From Stenotrophomonas maltophilia (GTDB lineage Bacteria > Pseudomonadota > Gammaproteobacteria > Xanthomonadales > Xanthomonadaceae), in the NCBI RefSeq assembly GCF_002799155.1, contig NZ_NERD01000002.1:2914001-2978000 (forward strand): a DNA stretch of 64,000 nucleotides. The letters are read 5' to 3'. Below the pieces are notes generated by a model. That model saw nothing but the letters and a program-made list of their open reading frames with translations. It searched no databases and had not been told where the DNA came from. Below, in pieces: positions 8,022 to 16,717 of this stretch. A program made the position numbers and the translations under genes. Position 1 is the stretch's first letter; the number at the start of each line of letters is the position of its first letter.

Positions 8022-9740
8022 CTACTTCTTCAGGAAGTTGTCCACCAGCAGATGCTTCACGTCGTCGAAGCGGCCGTTCAACACCGCCTTGGCGGCGTAC
8101 AGTGCGGTACCGGCCACCTGCTTGGCCTCGATCTGCGGCGGCATCACCAGCTCGGCACGACTCGTGTGCACGTCCAGCAGCGCCGGGCCACGCTGCGCCA
8201 GGAAGTCCTGCACCGCCTCCTCCAGATCCTCGCTGCGGGTGACCGTGCGGCCGTGGAAGCCGATCACTTCGGCCAGGCGGCCGAAGTCCGGATTCTTCAG
8301 GTCGGTGTAGTTGTCCAGCAGGCCTTCCACCTTCTGCTCCAGCTCGACGAAGTTCAGCGAGCCGTTGTTGAACACCACCACCTTGATCGGCAGGTTCTCC
8401 TGTACCGCCGTCAGCAGGTCGCCCAGCAGCATTGCCAGGCCACCATCGCCGGACAGCGAAATCACCTGGCGGCCGGGAAACGCCTTCTGCAGGCCGAGTG
8501 CCTGCGGCATCGCATTGGCCATCGTGCCATGCAACAGGCTGGTCAGCGTGCGGCGGCGACCATTTACCCGGATATGCCGCAGCACCCACACCATCGGCGA
8601 GCCGCCGTCAGCGGTGAACAGCGCGTCATCCGTTGCGTACTTCGACAGCAGCGCGGTCAGGTGCTGCGGATGGATCAATTCGCCTTCACCCGGCTGTTCT
8701 TCCTGCTCGCGCTTCTTCAGTGCCTTGTCACGGCGCTCGATGCACTCGTCCAGGAAACTGCTGTCCTCGCGCGGCGGCAGCATCGGCAGCAAGGCATCCA
8801 GCGTCGGCGCGATATCACCGACCACGCCAAGGTTCACCGGATGGCGACGGCCGAGGTGGCTGCCATCGCGATCGACCTGGATGATCGTGGCCTTGTCCGG
8901 GTAGAACTGGCCCCAGGCGAAATCGGCGCCGAGCAGCAGCAGCGTGTCGCACTCCATCAGCGTGTGGAAGCCGGATTCGATGCCGAAGATGCCGGTCATG
9001 CCCATGTTGTACGGGTTGTCCGGCTCGACGAAATCCTTGGCGCGCGAGGTGTGCGCGATGGGGGCCTGCAGGCGTCGGGCCAGCTCCAGCAGCTGCGCGT
9101 GCGCGCCCTGGCAACCGGCACCGGCATAGACACCGATGCGCTTGCCCTGCCCCAGCAGCTCGGCGATCCGCTGCAGTTCAGCGTCAGAGGGGCGCAGCAC
9201 CGGCTGCGTGTAGTGCACCGAGAACGGCACATCGTGCTTCACCTCGGCCTGGCTGATATCGGCCGGCAGGATCACCACCGCTACGCCGCGACGGCTGATC
9301 GCGGCCTGGCAGGCCAGCGTGACCACGCGGCGCGCCTGTTCGGCGCTGTGCACCTGTTCGCAGAACACCGTGCAGCTGCCATAGACCGCCTTGAAATCCA
9401 CTTCCTGCGGGAACTCCATACCCAGCTCGCTGGTGACGATCTGGCTGGCGATCAGCACCATCGGCGCGCGATTGCGGTTGCTTTCGAAGACGCCGTTGAT
9501 GAAGTGCAGGCCACCAGGCCCGCAGGAACCGGCGCAGGCGGTCAGCTCGCCGCTCACCAGCGAATCGGCGCCTGCAGCGAAGGCTGCCACTTCTTCATGG
9601 CGCACATGCACCCAGGCGATCTCACTGCCGTGCATTGCATCGGTCACATGGTTGAGCGTATCGCCCACGATGCCGTAGCAACGGCGGACACCGGCCTGCT
9701 GCAGGGCGTCCACCACGATTTCGGCCACGCGCTTGCTCAT
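8022..9740 (-). CDS. poxB: Pyruvate dehydrogenase (quinone) / pyruvate oxidase PoxB
   Basis: 572 residues from ATG 9740, the same length as E. coli PoxB. An in-frame ATG at 9749 is less likely because GAGG lies 9 bases before 9740. It is a ThDP- and FAD-dependent peripheral membrane enzyme that decarboxylates pyruvate to acetate and passes electrons to ubiquinone. Visible: the PYR domain with YGIVGDTLNHV and the catalytic-Glu region HVRHEEVAAFAAGA; the central FAD domain with VYAGAGCQGA; and the PP domain with SLSGDGGLAMLLGDLLTA followed by VVFNNGSLNFV, the Mg-ThDP motif. The C-terminal tail is short. It is flanked by repeats on both sides, so it is probably a single-gene unit. Confidence 0.9.
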   Translation of the reverse strand: MSKRVAEIVVDALQQAGVRRCYGIVGDTLNHVTDAMHGSEIAWVHVRHEEVAAFAAGADSLVSGELTACAGSCGPGGLHFINGVFESNRNRAPMVLIASQIVTSELGMEFPQEVDFKAVYGSCTVFCEQVHSAEQARRVVTLACQAAISRRGVAVVILPADISQAEVKHDVPFSVHYTQPVLRPSDAELQRIAELLGQGKRIGVYAGAGCQGAHAQLLELARRLQAPIAHTSRAKDFVEPDNPYNMGMTGIFGIESGFHTLMECDTLLLLGADFAWGQFYPDKATIIQVDRDGSHLGRRHPVNLGVVGDIAPTLDALLPMLPPREDSSFLDECIERRDKALKKREQEEQPGEGELIHPQHLTALLSKYATDDALFTADGGSPMVWVLRHIRVNGRRRTLTSLLHGTMANAMPQALGLQKAFPGRQVISLSGDGGLAMLLGDLLTAVQENLPIKVVVFNNGSLNFVELEQKVEGLLDNYTDLKNPDFGRLAEVIGFHGRTVTRSEDLEEAVQDFLAQRGPALLDVHTSRAELVMPPQIEAKQVAGTALYAAKAVLNGRFDDVKHLLVDNFLKK

Positions 9741-9800
9741 CGGATACATCCTCGAACGGGGGAACGTCCGAGGCTAGACCCGATGAAGTGATGCCCCCGC

Positions 9801-9869
9801 AAAAAAGGGGACGGAGGGAATTAAGTCGCTAACGGCAAAAACGACTTAATTCCCTCCGTCCCCTTTTTT
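9801..9869. repeat. Inverted repeat with GGGGACGGAGG core, terminator-like
   Basis: AAAAAAGGGGACGGAGGGAA at 9801-9820 pairs with its exact complement at 9850-9869. The stem continues through TTAAGTCG, giving a very long hairpin with A6 at one end and T6 at the other, as a bidirectional terminator would need. It starts 3 bases after the stop of the 9872-10729 gene. A relative lies at 18081-18147. Confidence 0.75.
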
Positions 9870-9871
9870 CT

Positions 9872-10729
9872 TCAATCGTTGACGTTGATCCAGCCCAGCA
9901 CCACGCCACTTTTCGGATTGAGAAACCGCAGCTTCACCCAGCCATCCTGTTCATCCAGCATCTCCACACGGTCGCCCTGCACCAGGTAGCGCTTCGTGCT
10001 GGAAGCACCTGGCTGATCGAACAGGAACAACCGTGCTGGCACCACGGTGGCCTGCTGACCACGCAGCGGTCCATCCGGTGGTGCGCCCAGGCCATCACCG
10101 ATGGCGCTCTCCAGCACGCGGCCCGCGGGATCATAGGTGCGCCAGACTGCCAGCGGGCCCTGCCCGTCGGTCTGTTCCCAATGCAGCGCGGTGTTCAACG
10201 TATCGCCCAGCATCAGCACGCTCTCGGCGCGGTACAGATAGAGTTTCGCACCCGCAAACCGATACTGGTCGGCGTACCACATCGGGCCGCTGCGGCAGCT
10301 GCTGGTGAGGGTGCGGGTAGCCGCATCCACGCTCAGCCCCATCAGGTCACCGCAGCTTTCCTTGCCATGGGTGTCGGCCTGCAGCGCGCGGAACCCGGCG
10401 CTGGCCGGATCGAAGCGATACACCGCCACCGCCTCGTTGACCATGCCCACCGATGCACGCGCAACCAGTTCCGGGTAGCCATCGAAATCGACGTCCTCCA
10501 GTGACCAGCGCGAATTGCCGTCGGCGTCCGCCGCGCCCGCCAGCGTCTGGCGCTTGCCCGAGGGTGACAGCTGCACCGCGATGCTGCCGTCCTGCTGGGG
10601 ATCGGCGTGCGCCTGCACGTGAGCGGCCACCTGGAACCGCAGCGTTTCGCCGTCGCCTCCCCCCGCCTGCGCCGTCGGTGCCAACACGCCTGCCATCACC
10701 AGGCCCAGCATGCATTCCCTGTAGTTCAT
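9872..10729 (-). CDS. Exported protein with FG-GAP/VCBS-like and SH3-like parts (XAC2610-like?)
   Basis: 285 residues. A signal peptide is visible (APTAQAGG, cleavage near residue 22). The middle holds a DVDFDGYPEL segment, the kind of Asp-rich loop seen in FG-GAP/VCBS repeats and in Xanthomonas XAC2610-type proteins. The last ~60 residues (YLVQGDRVEMLDEQDGWVKLRF ... GWINVND) look like a bacterial SH3 domain. XAC2610 is an immunity lipoprotein against a peptidoglycan hydrolase; here there is no adjacent hydrolase or type IV secretion gene and no lipobox, so that role is only a possibility. Stop at 9872, next to an inverted repeat. Confidence 0.55.
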   Translation of the reverse strand: MNYRECMLGLVMAGVLAPTAQAGGGDGETLRFQVAAHVQAHADPQQDGSIAVQLSPSGKRQTLAGAADADGNSRWSLEDVDFDGYPELVARASVGMVNEAVAVYRFDPASAGFRALQADTHGKESCGDLMGLSVDAATRTLTSSCRSGPMWYADQYRFAGAKLYLYRAESVLMLGDTLNTALHWEQTDGQGPLAVWRTYDPAGRVLESAIGDGLGAPPDGPLRGQQATVVPARLFLFDQPGASSTKRYLVQGDRVEMLDEQDGWVKLRFLNPKSGVVLGWINVND

Positions 10730-10765
10730 CCACGCTCCCTGCGGCGCCGCGGCGGCACCTTCAAC

Positions 10766-11248
10766 TCAGAACGATACGTCAACCGCCTGCCGGGACCACA
10801 GTACTGACTGATGCTTGGTCTGCTGCTTCCACGCCAGGCGGATCGCCTCGATGTCGGCGCGCCGCTGCGGGGTGTCCTCGTGCAGCACCACCAGCACCTT
10901 GGTGCGCAGGCGGTTGGGCGCTGCATCGCCGCGGAACAGCCACTGGCCGTAGGCATCGAACACGGTCAGGCCATCCGGGAAGCGCGGGGTCACTTCCTTG
11001 TCCAGGAAGGTGCGCCACTGCGCCTCGCTGATGGTGTCGGCCTGCGGGCGGTTGCCGGCACCCTGCTCTTCACCCACGCCGAAGTACAGCTCGCTGCGTA
11101 CCCAGCCCTGCCCGGTGGACGGGCGTGCGGCATCGCCCTTCAGTTCGGCGGTGGTAGCCGTGGCATAGGCGCTGGGCGCCTGCGAGGACAAGCTGGCGCA
11201 GCCACTGGTGGCCAGCAGCACGGCGAAGACGAGGCCAAGGTGTTTCAT
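10766..11248 (-). CDS. Lipoprotein, DUF3574-like
   Basis: 160 residues from ATG 11248. The N-terminus MKHLGLVFAVLLATSGCAS has a clear lipobox (ATSGC), so the protein is predicted to be acylated and held in an envelope membrane. The mature part has ELYFGVG.., WRTFLDKEVTPRFPDGLTVFDAYGQW and a final LAWKQQTKHQSVLWS segment, which fits the DUF3574 pattern. Function unknown. It is 36 bases upstream of the 9872-10729 gene on the same strand, so the two exported proteins may be co-transcribed. Confidence 0.7.
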   Translation of the reverse strand: MKHLGLVFAVLLATSGCASLSSQAPSAYATATTAELKGDAARPSTGQGWVRSELYFGVGEEQGAGNRPQADTISEAQWRTFLDKEVTPRFPDGLTVFDAYGQWLFRGDAAPNRLRTKVLVVLHEDTPQRRADIEAIRLAWKQQTKHQSVLWSRQAVDVSF

Positions 11249-11464
11249 CGGTGCAGCTCCGGGGAAGGGGGACAAGGCGAGCCGGCAGCGTACAGCGCCA
11301 CCGGCCCAGCGTGCTGATGCCAGCAGGGCATCAACTCATGCCGGACCGGCAGGGGCTTGCATCGGCACCGGTCATCACGCGAAGATAATATATCGCTTCA
11401 TCCGGATGGATGTAAGTGAAACCATCTCCCCCCTTCCCCGCCGTCGTTGTTGCTGGAGCCCCCC

Positions 11465-13900
11465 ATGTCCCCCCGTCTGCCCGCGTCGCCGCTCGGCCTC
11501 GCCATCGCCCTCGCGCTTTCCTCCGCCGCCGTCCCGGCCCTGGCCCAGGACGCCACCAACCTGGACACCGTGATCGTCACCGGCACCCGTGCCGCCGACC
11601 GCACCGTGCTCGAATCCACCTCGCCGGTGGATGTGCTCACCGCCGAGGACATCCGCAAGGCCGGCGTGGTCAATGGTGAACTGGGCAGTGCGCTGCAGGC
11701 GTTGCTGCCGTCGTTCAACTTCCCGCGCCAGTCCAACTCCGGTGGCGCCGACCATGTGCGCGCGGCGCAGCTGCGCGGTCTGTCGCCGGACCAGGTACTG
11801 GTGCTGGTCAATGGCAAGCGCCGCCACCACACCGCGCTGGTCAACACCGACAGCAAGATCGGCAAGGGCACCACCCCGGTCGACTTCAACTCGATCCCGG
11901 TCAGCGCGATCAATCGCATCGAAGTGCTGCGCGACGGCGCCGGCGCGCTGTACGGATCGGATGCCGTGGCCGGCGTGATCAACGTGATCCTCGACAACGG
12001 TGGCGACGGCGGCGAGATCGAGGTCAGCTACGGTGCCAACCACACCGACCTCAAGCCGATCGGCCGCACCCTCACCGACGGTCAGACCGGCAACATCAGC
12101 GCCAAGGTCGGCACCTCGCTGGGCGAAGACGGCGGATTCCTGCGCGTCGGCCTGGAGTACAAGCACCGCAACAGCACCAACCGCGCTGGCTTCGACCAGA
12201 TTCCGCCATGGGACCAGACGCCGGACAACCTGGCGCTGCAGGGCAAGCGCAACTATGTGCTGGGCGATGGCAAGAGCAAGGACATCAACCTGTGGCTGAA
12301 CACCGAGATTCCGGTGGGCCAGACGTCGACGTTCTACGCGTTCGGCACCTTCAACCAGCGTGACACCGAAGGCGCGAACTACTTCCGCTATCCCGATGGC
12401 GATGCCAACTGGAAGCAGGTCTATCCGAACGGTTACCGACCGATCTCCGAAGGCGAGAACCGCGACGTGCAGGCCGTGGCCGGCGTACGCGGCCAGTGGG
12501 GCGAGTGGAGCTACGACGGCAGCCTGGATTACGGCCAGAACGACTTCACCTACCGCCTGCGCGATTCGCTCAACGCGTCGCTGGGCCCGACCAGCCCGAC
12601 CCGCTTCAAGACCGCTGACTACGAATACGCACAGACCGTGGGCAACCTCGATCTGAGTCGTGTGTTCACCCAGAGCGACAGCATCAGCCACACCCTGGGC
12701 CTGGGCGTGGAAGCGCGCCACGAGCGCTACCAGACCCGCCCCGGTGACCCGGCCAGCTATGCCGCCGGCCCCTACACCGATCGCCCGACCGGCTCGCAGG
12801 CCGGTGGCGGCCTGACCCCGCAGGATGCGGCGCGCCTGTCGCGCGACGTGGCCAGTGCCTACGCCAGCCTGTCCAGCCAGTTCGGCGAGAAGTTCTCCAC
12901 CGATCTGGCCGCACGCTACGAGCACAACGACGACTTCGGCGGTGAACTGACCGGCAAGCTCGGCCTGCGCTATGAATTCACCCCGGCGTTCGCGTTGCGC
13001 GGTGCCATCTCCAACAACTTCCGTGCGCCGTCGCTGGCGCAGATCGGCTACGAGTCCACCTCCACCGGCTACAACGCTGGCGGCCAGCTGGTGCAGGGCC
13101 GCCTGCTGTCGGTCAACAATCCAATTGCGCGTGGCCTGGGTGCGCAGAACCTGAAGCCGGAAAAATCGATCAATACCTCGCTGGGCTTCACCAGCCGCAT
13201 CGGCGAGCATTTCGACCTGTCGCTGGACTTCTTCCAGATCGACATCGACGACCGCATCGCGCTGTCGGAGAGCATCACCGGCGATGCACTGACCGACTAC
13301 GTGGCCGCCAACTACGGCGTCAGCGGCCTGCAGAGCGCCAGCTTCTTCGTCAATGCCGCCGACACCCGCACCCGCGGCGCCGAGCTGGTGAGCAACTGGC
13401 GCCAGTCGCTGGGTGACGGCCAGCTGCTGCTGACCGGCACCTACGCGTACACGAAGACCACGCTGAAGAACGTGCTGGCCACGCCGGCACAGCTGCGCGC
13501 ACTGAACCCGGACCATGTGCTGTTCGGCATCGAAGAGACCAACACCCTTACCGATGCCACGCCACGCACGCGCGGCAGTTTCTCGGCGGCGTGGAGCAAC
13601 GACCACTGGTCGCTGAGCAGCCGCGTGAACCGCTATGGCAGTGCCACCCGCGTGTTCAATTTCGGGGACGGCTACATCCCGCGCCAGACCTACCGGGCCG
13701 AATGGCAGCTGGATGCGGAAGTCGAGTACCACATCACCCCGCGCTGGAGCGTGGCCATCGGCGGGCAGAACCTGACCGACAACTACCCGGATCGATCCAA
13801 CAGCGATATCCATTACTTCGGCAACCTGCCATATGACGTGCTGTCGCCGATCGGCAGCAATGGCGCGTACTACTACGGCCGGGTCCGCTACACGTTCTGA
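11465..13900 (+). CDS. TonB-dependent outer-membrane receptor
   Basis: 811 residues from ATG 11465 (GGAG 7 bases upstream). Signal peptide ending AVPALAQ. A TonB-box-like LDTVIVTGTR follows directly, then the plug domain (ESTSPVDVLTAEDIRKAG, VNGKRRHHTALVN, IEVLRDGAGALYGSDAVAGVINVIL), then a long beta-barrel ending with an aromatic residue (YYYGRVRYTF). Such receptors import siderophores, vitamin B12, sugars or other bulky ligands with energy from TonB-ExbBD. No neighbour names the ligand. An AT-rich GATAATATAT stretch about 65 bases upstream may hold the promoter. Confidence 0.93.
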   Translation: MSPRLPASPLGLAIALALSSAAVPALAQDATNLDTVIVTGTRAADRTVLESTSPVDVLTAEDIRKAGVVNGELGSALQALLPSFNFPRQSNSGGADHVRAAQLRGLSPDQVLVLVNGKRRHHTALVNTDSKIGKGTTPVDFNSIPVSAINRIEVLRDGAGALYGSDAVAGVINVILDNGGDGGEIEVSYGANHTDLKPIGRTLTDGQTGNISAKVGTSLGEDGGFLRVGLEYKHRNSTNRAGFDQIPPWDQTPDNLALQGKRNYVLGDGKSKDINLWLNTEIPVGQTSTFYAFGTFNQRDTEGANYFRYPDGDANWKQVYPNGYRPISEGENRDVQAVAGVRGQWGEWSYDGSLDYGQNDFTYRLRDSLNASLGPTSPTRFKTADYEYAQTVGNLDLSRVFTQSDSISHTLGLGVEARHERYQTRPGDPASYAAGPYTDRPTGSQAGGGLTPQDAARLSRDVASAYASLSSQFGEKFSTDLAARYEHNDDFGGELTGKLGLRYEFTPAFALRGAISNNFRAPSLAQIGYESTSTGYNAGGQLVQGRLLSVNNPIARGLGAQNLKPEKSINTSLGFTSRIGEHFDLSLDFFQIDIDDRIALSESITGDALTDYVAANYGVSGLQSASFFVNAADTRTRGAELVSNWRQSLGDGQLLLTGTYAYTKTTLKNVLATPAQLRALNPDHVLFGIEETNTLTDATPRTRGSFSAAWSNDHWSLSSRVNRYGSATRVFNFGDGYIPRQTYRAEWQLDAEVEYHITPRWSVAIGGQNLTDNYPDRSNSDIHYFGNLPYDVLSPIGSNGAYYYGRVRYTF

Positions 13901-13924
13901 TTGCATTGGACCAATGACTCCCGG

Positions 13925-14077
13925 TGGGTGCGGACCGTTGGTCCGCACTGCCTGGTAGTGGCGGCCGCTGGCCGGCAACATCATGGTTCAGTACAAGCTT
14001 CCCCTTCGTGCCGACCAACGGTCGGCACCCATCGGAGATGATCGCTCTGGGTGGGTGCGGACCGTTGGTCCGCACTA
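13925..14077. repeat. REP cluster between the TonB receptor and otsB
   Basis: Four palindromes: GTGCGGACC..GGTCCGCAC (13928-13948), GTAG-headed GTAGTGGCGGCCGCTGGCC (13955-13977), GTGCCGACC..GGTCGGCAC (14008-14028), and GTGCGGACC..GGTCCGCAC ending CTAC (14055-14077). No gene is seen in this ~230-base gap. Confidence 0.7.
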
Positions 14078-14136
14078 CCAGATCCGTAGCCTGCCCTAGA
14101 CCCCACGTACACGCCCACGCTGGCATGCTGGGCGTC

Positions 14137-14895
14137 ATGGCTGAACCGCTCCCCCTGCGTCCGCCACCACCATTGCTGGACGACGCCTGCGCGTTGTTTC
14201 TCGATGTTGATGGCACCCTTATCGAATTCGCTGCACGCCCGGATGCCGTGCAGTTGCTGCCGGATGTGCGTGAAGCCATCGGCCGCATCAGCGACCGCCT
14301 GGAAGGTGCCGTGGCACTGGTCAGTGGTCGCCCACTTGAACAGCTGGATCAACTGTTCGCGCCTTTGAAGCTGCCCGCCGCCGGCCTGCATGGCCACGAA
14401 CTGCGTGGCGAAGACGGTCGCGTCCTGCGCGACGAACACGACGACGACACCGCTGAGTGGCTGCACGCACTGCACCAGCAGGCGATGCGCTTTGCCCATG
14501 GGCATCCCGGCGTGCTGGTGGAAGACAAGGGCGTCGGCCTGGCACTGCACTGGCGCGGTGCGCCGCATGCCGCCAGCGATGTCCGTGCCTTCGCCGATCG
14601 CCACGTGCGTGGCCGTGCCAGCTACCGCCTGCAACCGGGCGACCACGTCGTTGAGTTCGTCCCCGTCGGCACCGACAAGGGCCGCGCCGTGCGGCGGATG
14701 ATGCAGTACCTGCCGTTCCGCGGCCGCCTGCCGGTGTTCCTCGGCGATGACCTGACCGATGAGTTCGGCTTCGATGCCGCCAACGGCCAGCACGGCTGGA
14801 GCGTGCTGGTGGGCGAACGTGAACCCAGCAAGGCGGTGTTCGCGCTGCCCGACATACGCAGCGTGCACGCCTGGCTGCGTGAGAATGCGTATTGA
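14137..14895 (+). CDS. otsB: Trehalose-6-phosphate phosphatase OtsB
   Basis: 252 residues. HAD-superfamily phosphatase that removes phosphate from trehalose-6-phosphate in the cytosol. Motif I FLDVDGTLIEF (nucleophile Asp), motif II LVSGRP and motif IV FLGDDLTDEFGF are all present, as is the VVEFVPVGTDKGRAV segment with the conserved Lys. The start is not certain: ATG 14125 is also in frame, and neither has a strong ribosome site. First gene of otsB-GH15-otsA. The next gene starts at or just after its stop. Confidence 0.93.
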   Translation: MAEPLPLRPPPPLLDDACALFLDVDGTLIEFAARPDAVQLLPDVREAIGRISDRLEGAVALVSGRPLEQLDQLFAPLKLPAAGLHGHELRGEDGRVLRDEHDDDTAEWLHALHQQAMRFAHGHPGVLVEDKGVGLALHWRGAPHAASDVRAFADRHVRGRASYRLQPGDHVVEFVPVGTDKGRAVRRMMQYLPFRGRLPVFLGDDLTDEFGFDAANGQHGWSVLVGEREPSKAVFALPDIRSVHAWLRENAY

Positions 14896-14923
14896 CCCGG
14901 CCAATCCCACGGCCGCAACCGAG

Positions 14924-16717
14924 ATGTACCGCGTGATGACCCAACCCGATCTTGATCTGGGCGTGGTCGGCAACGGCAGCTTCGGCGCCCTGGTCGACAA
15001 ACGTGCCCGCGTTGTCTGGAGCTGCCTGCCCACCTTCGACGGCGACCCCACCTTCTGTGCCCTGCTCGGCCCCAACCGGCAGACCGGTGGCGACTTCGCC
15101 ATCGAGCTGGAGGACTTCGCCAGCAGCGAGCAGGAATACCTGACCAACACGGCGATCCTGCGCACCGTCCTGCGCGACGCGCACGGTGGCGAACTGGAAA
15201 TCCTCGACTTCGCCCCTCGCTGGCGGCAGAACGACCGCTTCTACCGCCCGGTCAGCCTGATCCGCCAGGTGCGCCCGCTGGCCGGCAGCCCACGCATCAC
15301 CGTGCACGCACGGCCGCTGGCCGACTGGGGCGCGCGCGTGCCCGAGTCCACCTGGGGCAGCAACCATGTGCGCTGGATCCTGCCCGAGCACGTGCTGCGG
15401 CTGACCACCGACGTGCCGGTACGCTTCGTGCGCGACGGCCTGCCATTCGTACTCAACCATCCCATCCACCTGATCCTCGGCGTGGATGAATCGCTCAACC
15501 GCTCGATCAGCGGCTACGTGCAGGAGTCATTCCAGCGCACCCGCGACTACTGGCGTGAATGGGTGCGTTACCTGTCCATTCCGCTGGAATGGCAGGACGC
15601 GGTGATCCGCAGTGCGATCACGTTGAAGCTGTGCCAGTACGAGGACAGCGGCGCGATCATCGCGGCGATGACCACTTCCATTCCCGAAGCGCCCGGCAGC
15701 GTGCGCAACTGGGATTACCGCTACTGCTGGCTGCGCGATGCGGCGTTCGTGGTGCGTGCGCTGAACCGCCTCGGCGCGACGCGCACGATGGAACAGTTCC
15801 TCGGCTACATCTTCAACCTGGCCACCACCGACGGCACGCTGCAGCCACTGTATGGCATCGGCTTCGAGGCCAGGCTGGACGAAGACGAAGTCCCCAGCCT
15901 GTCCGGCTATCGCGGCATGGGCCCGGTGCGACGCGGCAACCTTGCCTGGGTGCAGCGCCAGCACGATGTCTACGGCAGCGTAGTGCTGGCCTCCACCCAG
16001 CTGTTCTTCGACCGGCGCCTGCAGGACCCGGGTGATGCGCACACCTTTGCCCGCCTGGAGCCCCTCGGCGAGCAGGCCTTCGCCCTGCACGACGTACCCG
16101 ATGCCGGCCTGTGGGAGTTCCGTGGCCGCACCGAAGTGCACACCTACACCAGCGCGATGTGCTGGGCCGCCTGCGACCGCCTGTGCAAGATCGCCGTGCG
16201 CCTGAAGCGCGATGACCGCGCCCATTACTGGCGCGAGCGCGCCGACACCATCCACGCGCGCATCATGGCCGAGTCCTGGAGTGAAGAGCTGGGTCACTTC
16301 ACCGATACCTTCGGCGGTCATCGCCTGGACGCTTCGCTGCTGCTGCTGGCCGACATCGGCTTCATCGATGCGCTGGACGCGCGCTTCATCGCCACCGTCG
16401 AAGCCATCGGCCGCGACCTCAAGCATGGCAATTCGCTGTACCGCTATGTCGCACCAGATGACTTCGGTGAGCCGGAAACCAGCTTCACCATCTGCACCTT
16501 CTGGTACATCGATGCGCTGGCGGCTATCGGGCGCATGGATGAAGCACGCGAGATGTTCGAGCTGCTGTTGAAGCAGCGCAACCACCTGGGCCTGCTGTCG
16601 GAGGATCTGGCCTTCGACAGCGGCGAGGCCTGGGGCAACTTCCCGCAGACCTATTCGCACGTCGGCCTGATCACCGCCGCGATGCGCCTGTCGCGGTCCT
16701 GGCAGGAGGCATCGTGA
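14924..16717 (+). CDS. Glycoside hydrolase family 15 protein (trehalase/glucoamylase-like)
   Basis: 597 residues from ATG 14924; ATG 14885, overlapping otsB, or ATG 14936 are alternatives. The N-terminal beta-sandwich (LDLGVVGNGSFGALVD, CLPTFDGDPTF) is followed by an (alpha/alpha)6 catalytic domain with RNWDYRYCWLRDAAFV, the hallmark of GH15. Near the C-terminus LLSEDLAFDSGEAWGNFPQTYSH carries the expected acidic catalytic region. GH15 includes glucoamylases and the mycobacterial-type trehalases. Sitting between otsB and otsA, a trehalase or trehalose-cycling role is inferred, not shown. No signal peptide, so it acts in the cytosol. Confidence 0.88.
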   Translation: MYRVMTQPDLDLGVVGNGSFGALVDKRARVVWSCLPTFDGDPTFCALLGPNRQTGGDFAIELEDFASSEQEYLTNTAILRTVLRDAHGGELEILDFAPRWRQNDRFYRPVSLIRQVRPLAGSPRITVHARPLADWGARVPESTWGSNHVRWILPEHVLRLTTDVPVRFVRDGLPFVLNHPIHLILGVDESLNRSISGYVQESFQRTRDYWREWVRYLSIPLEWQDAVIRSAITLKLCQYEDSGAIIAAMTTSIPEAPGSVRNWDYRYCWLRDAAFVVRALNRLGATRTMEQFLGYIFNLATTDGTLQPLYGIGFEARLDEDEVPSLSGYRGMGPVRRGNLAWVQRQHDVYGSVVLASTQLFFDRRLQDPGDAHTFARLEPLGEQAFALHDVPDAGLWEFRGRTEVHTYTSAMCWAACDRLCKIAVRLKRDDRAHYWRERADTIHARIMAESWSEELGHFTDTFGGHRLDASLLLLADIGFIDALDARFIATVEAIGRDLKHGNSLYRYVAPDDFGEPETSFTICTFWYIDALAAIGRMDEAREMFELLLKQRNHLGLLSEDLAFDSGEAWGNFPQTYSHVGLITAAMRLSRSWQEAS

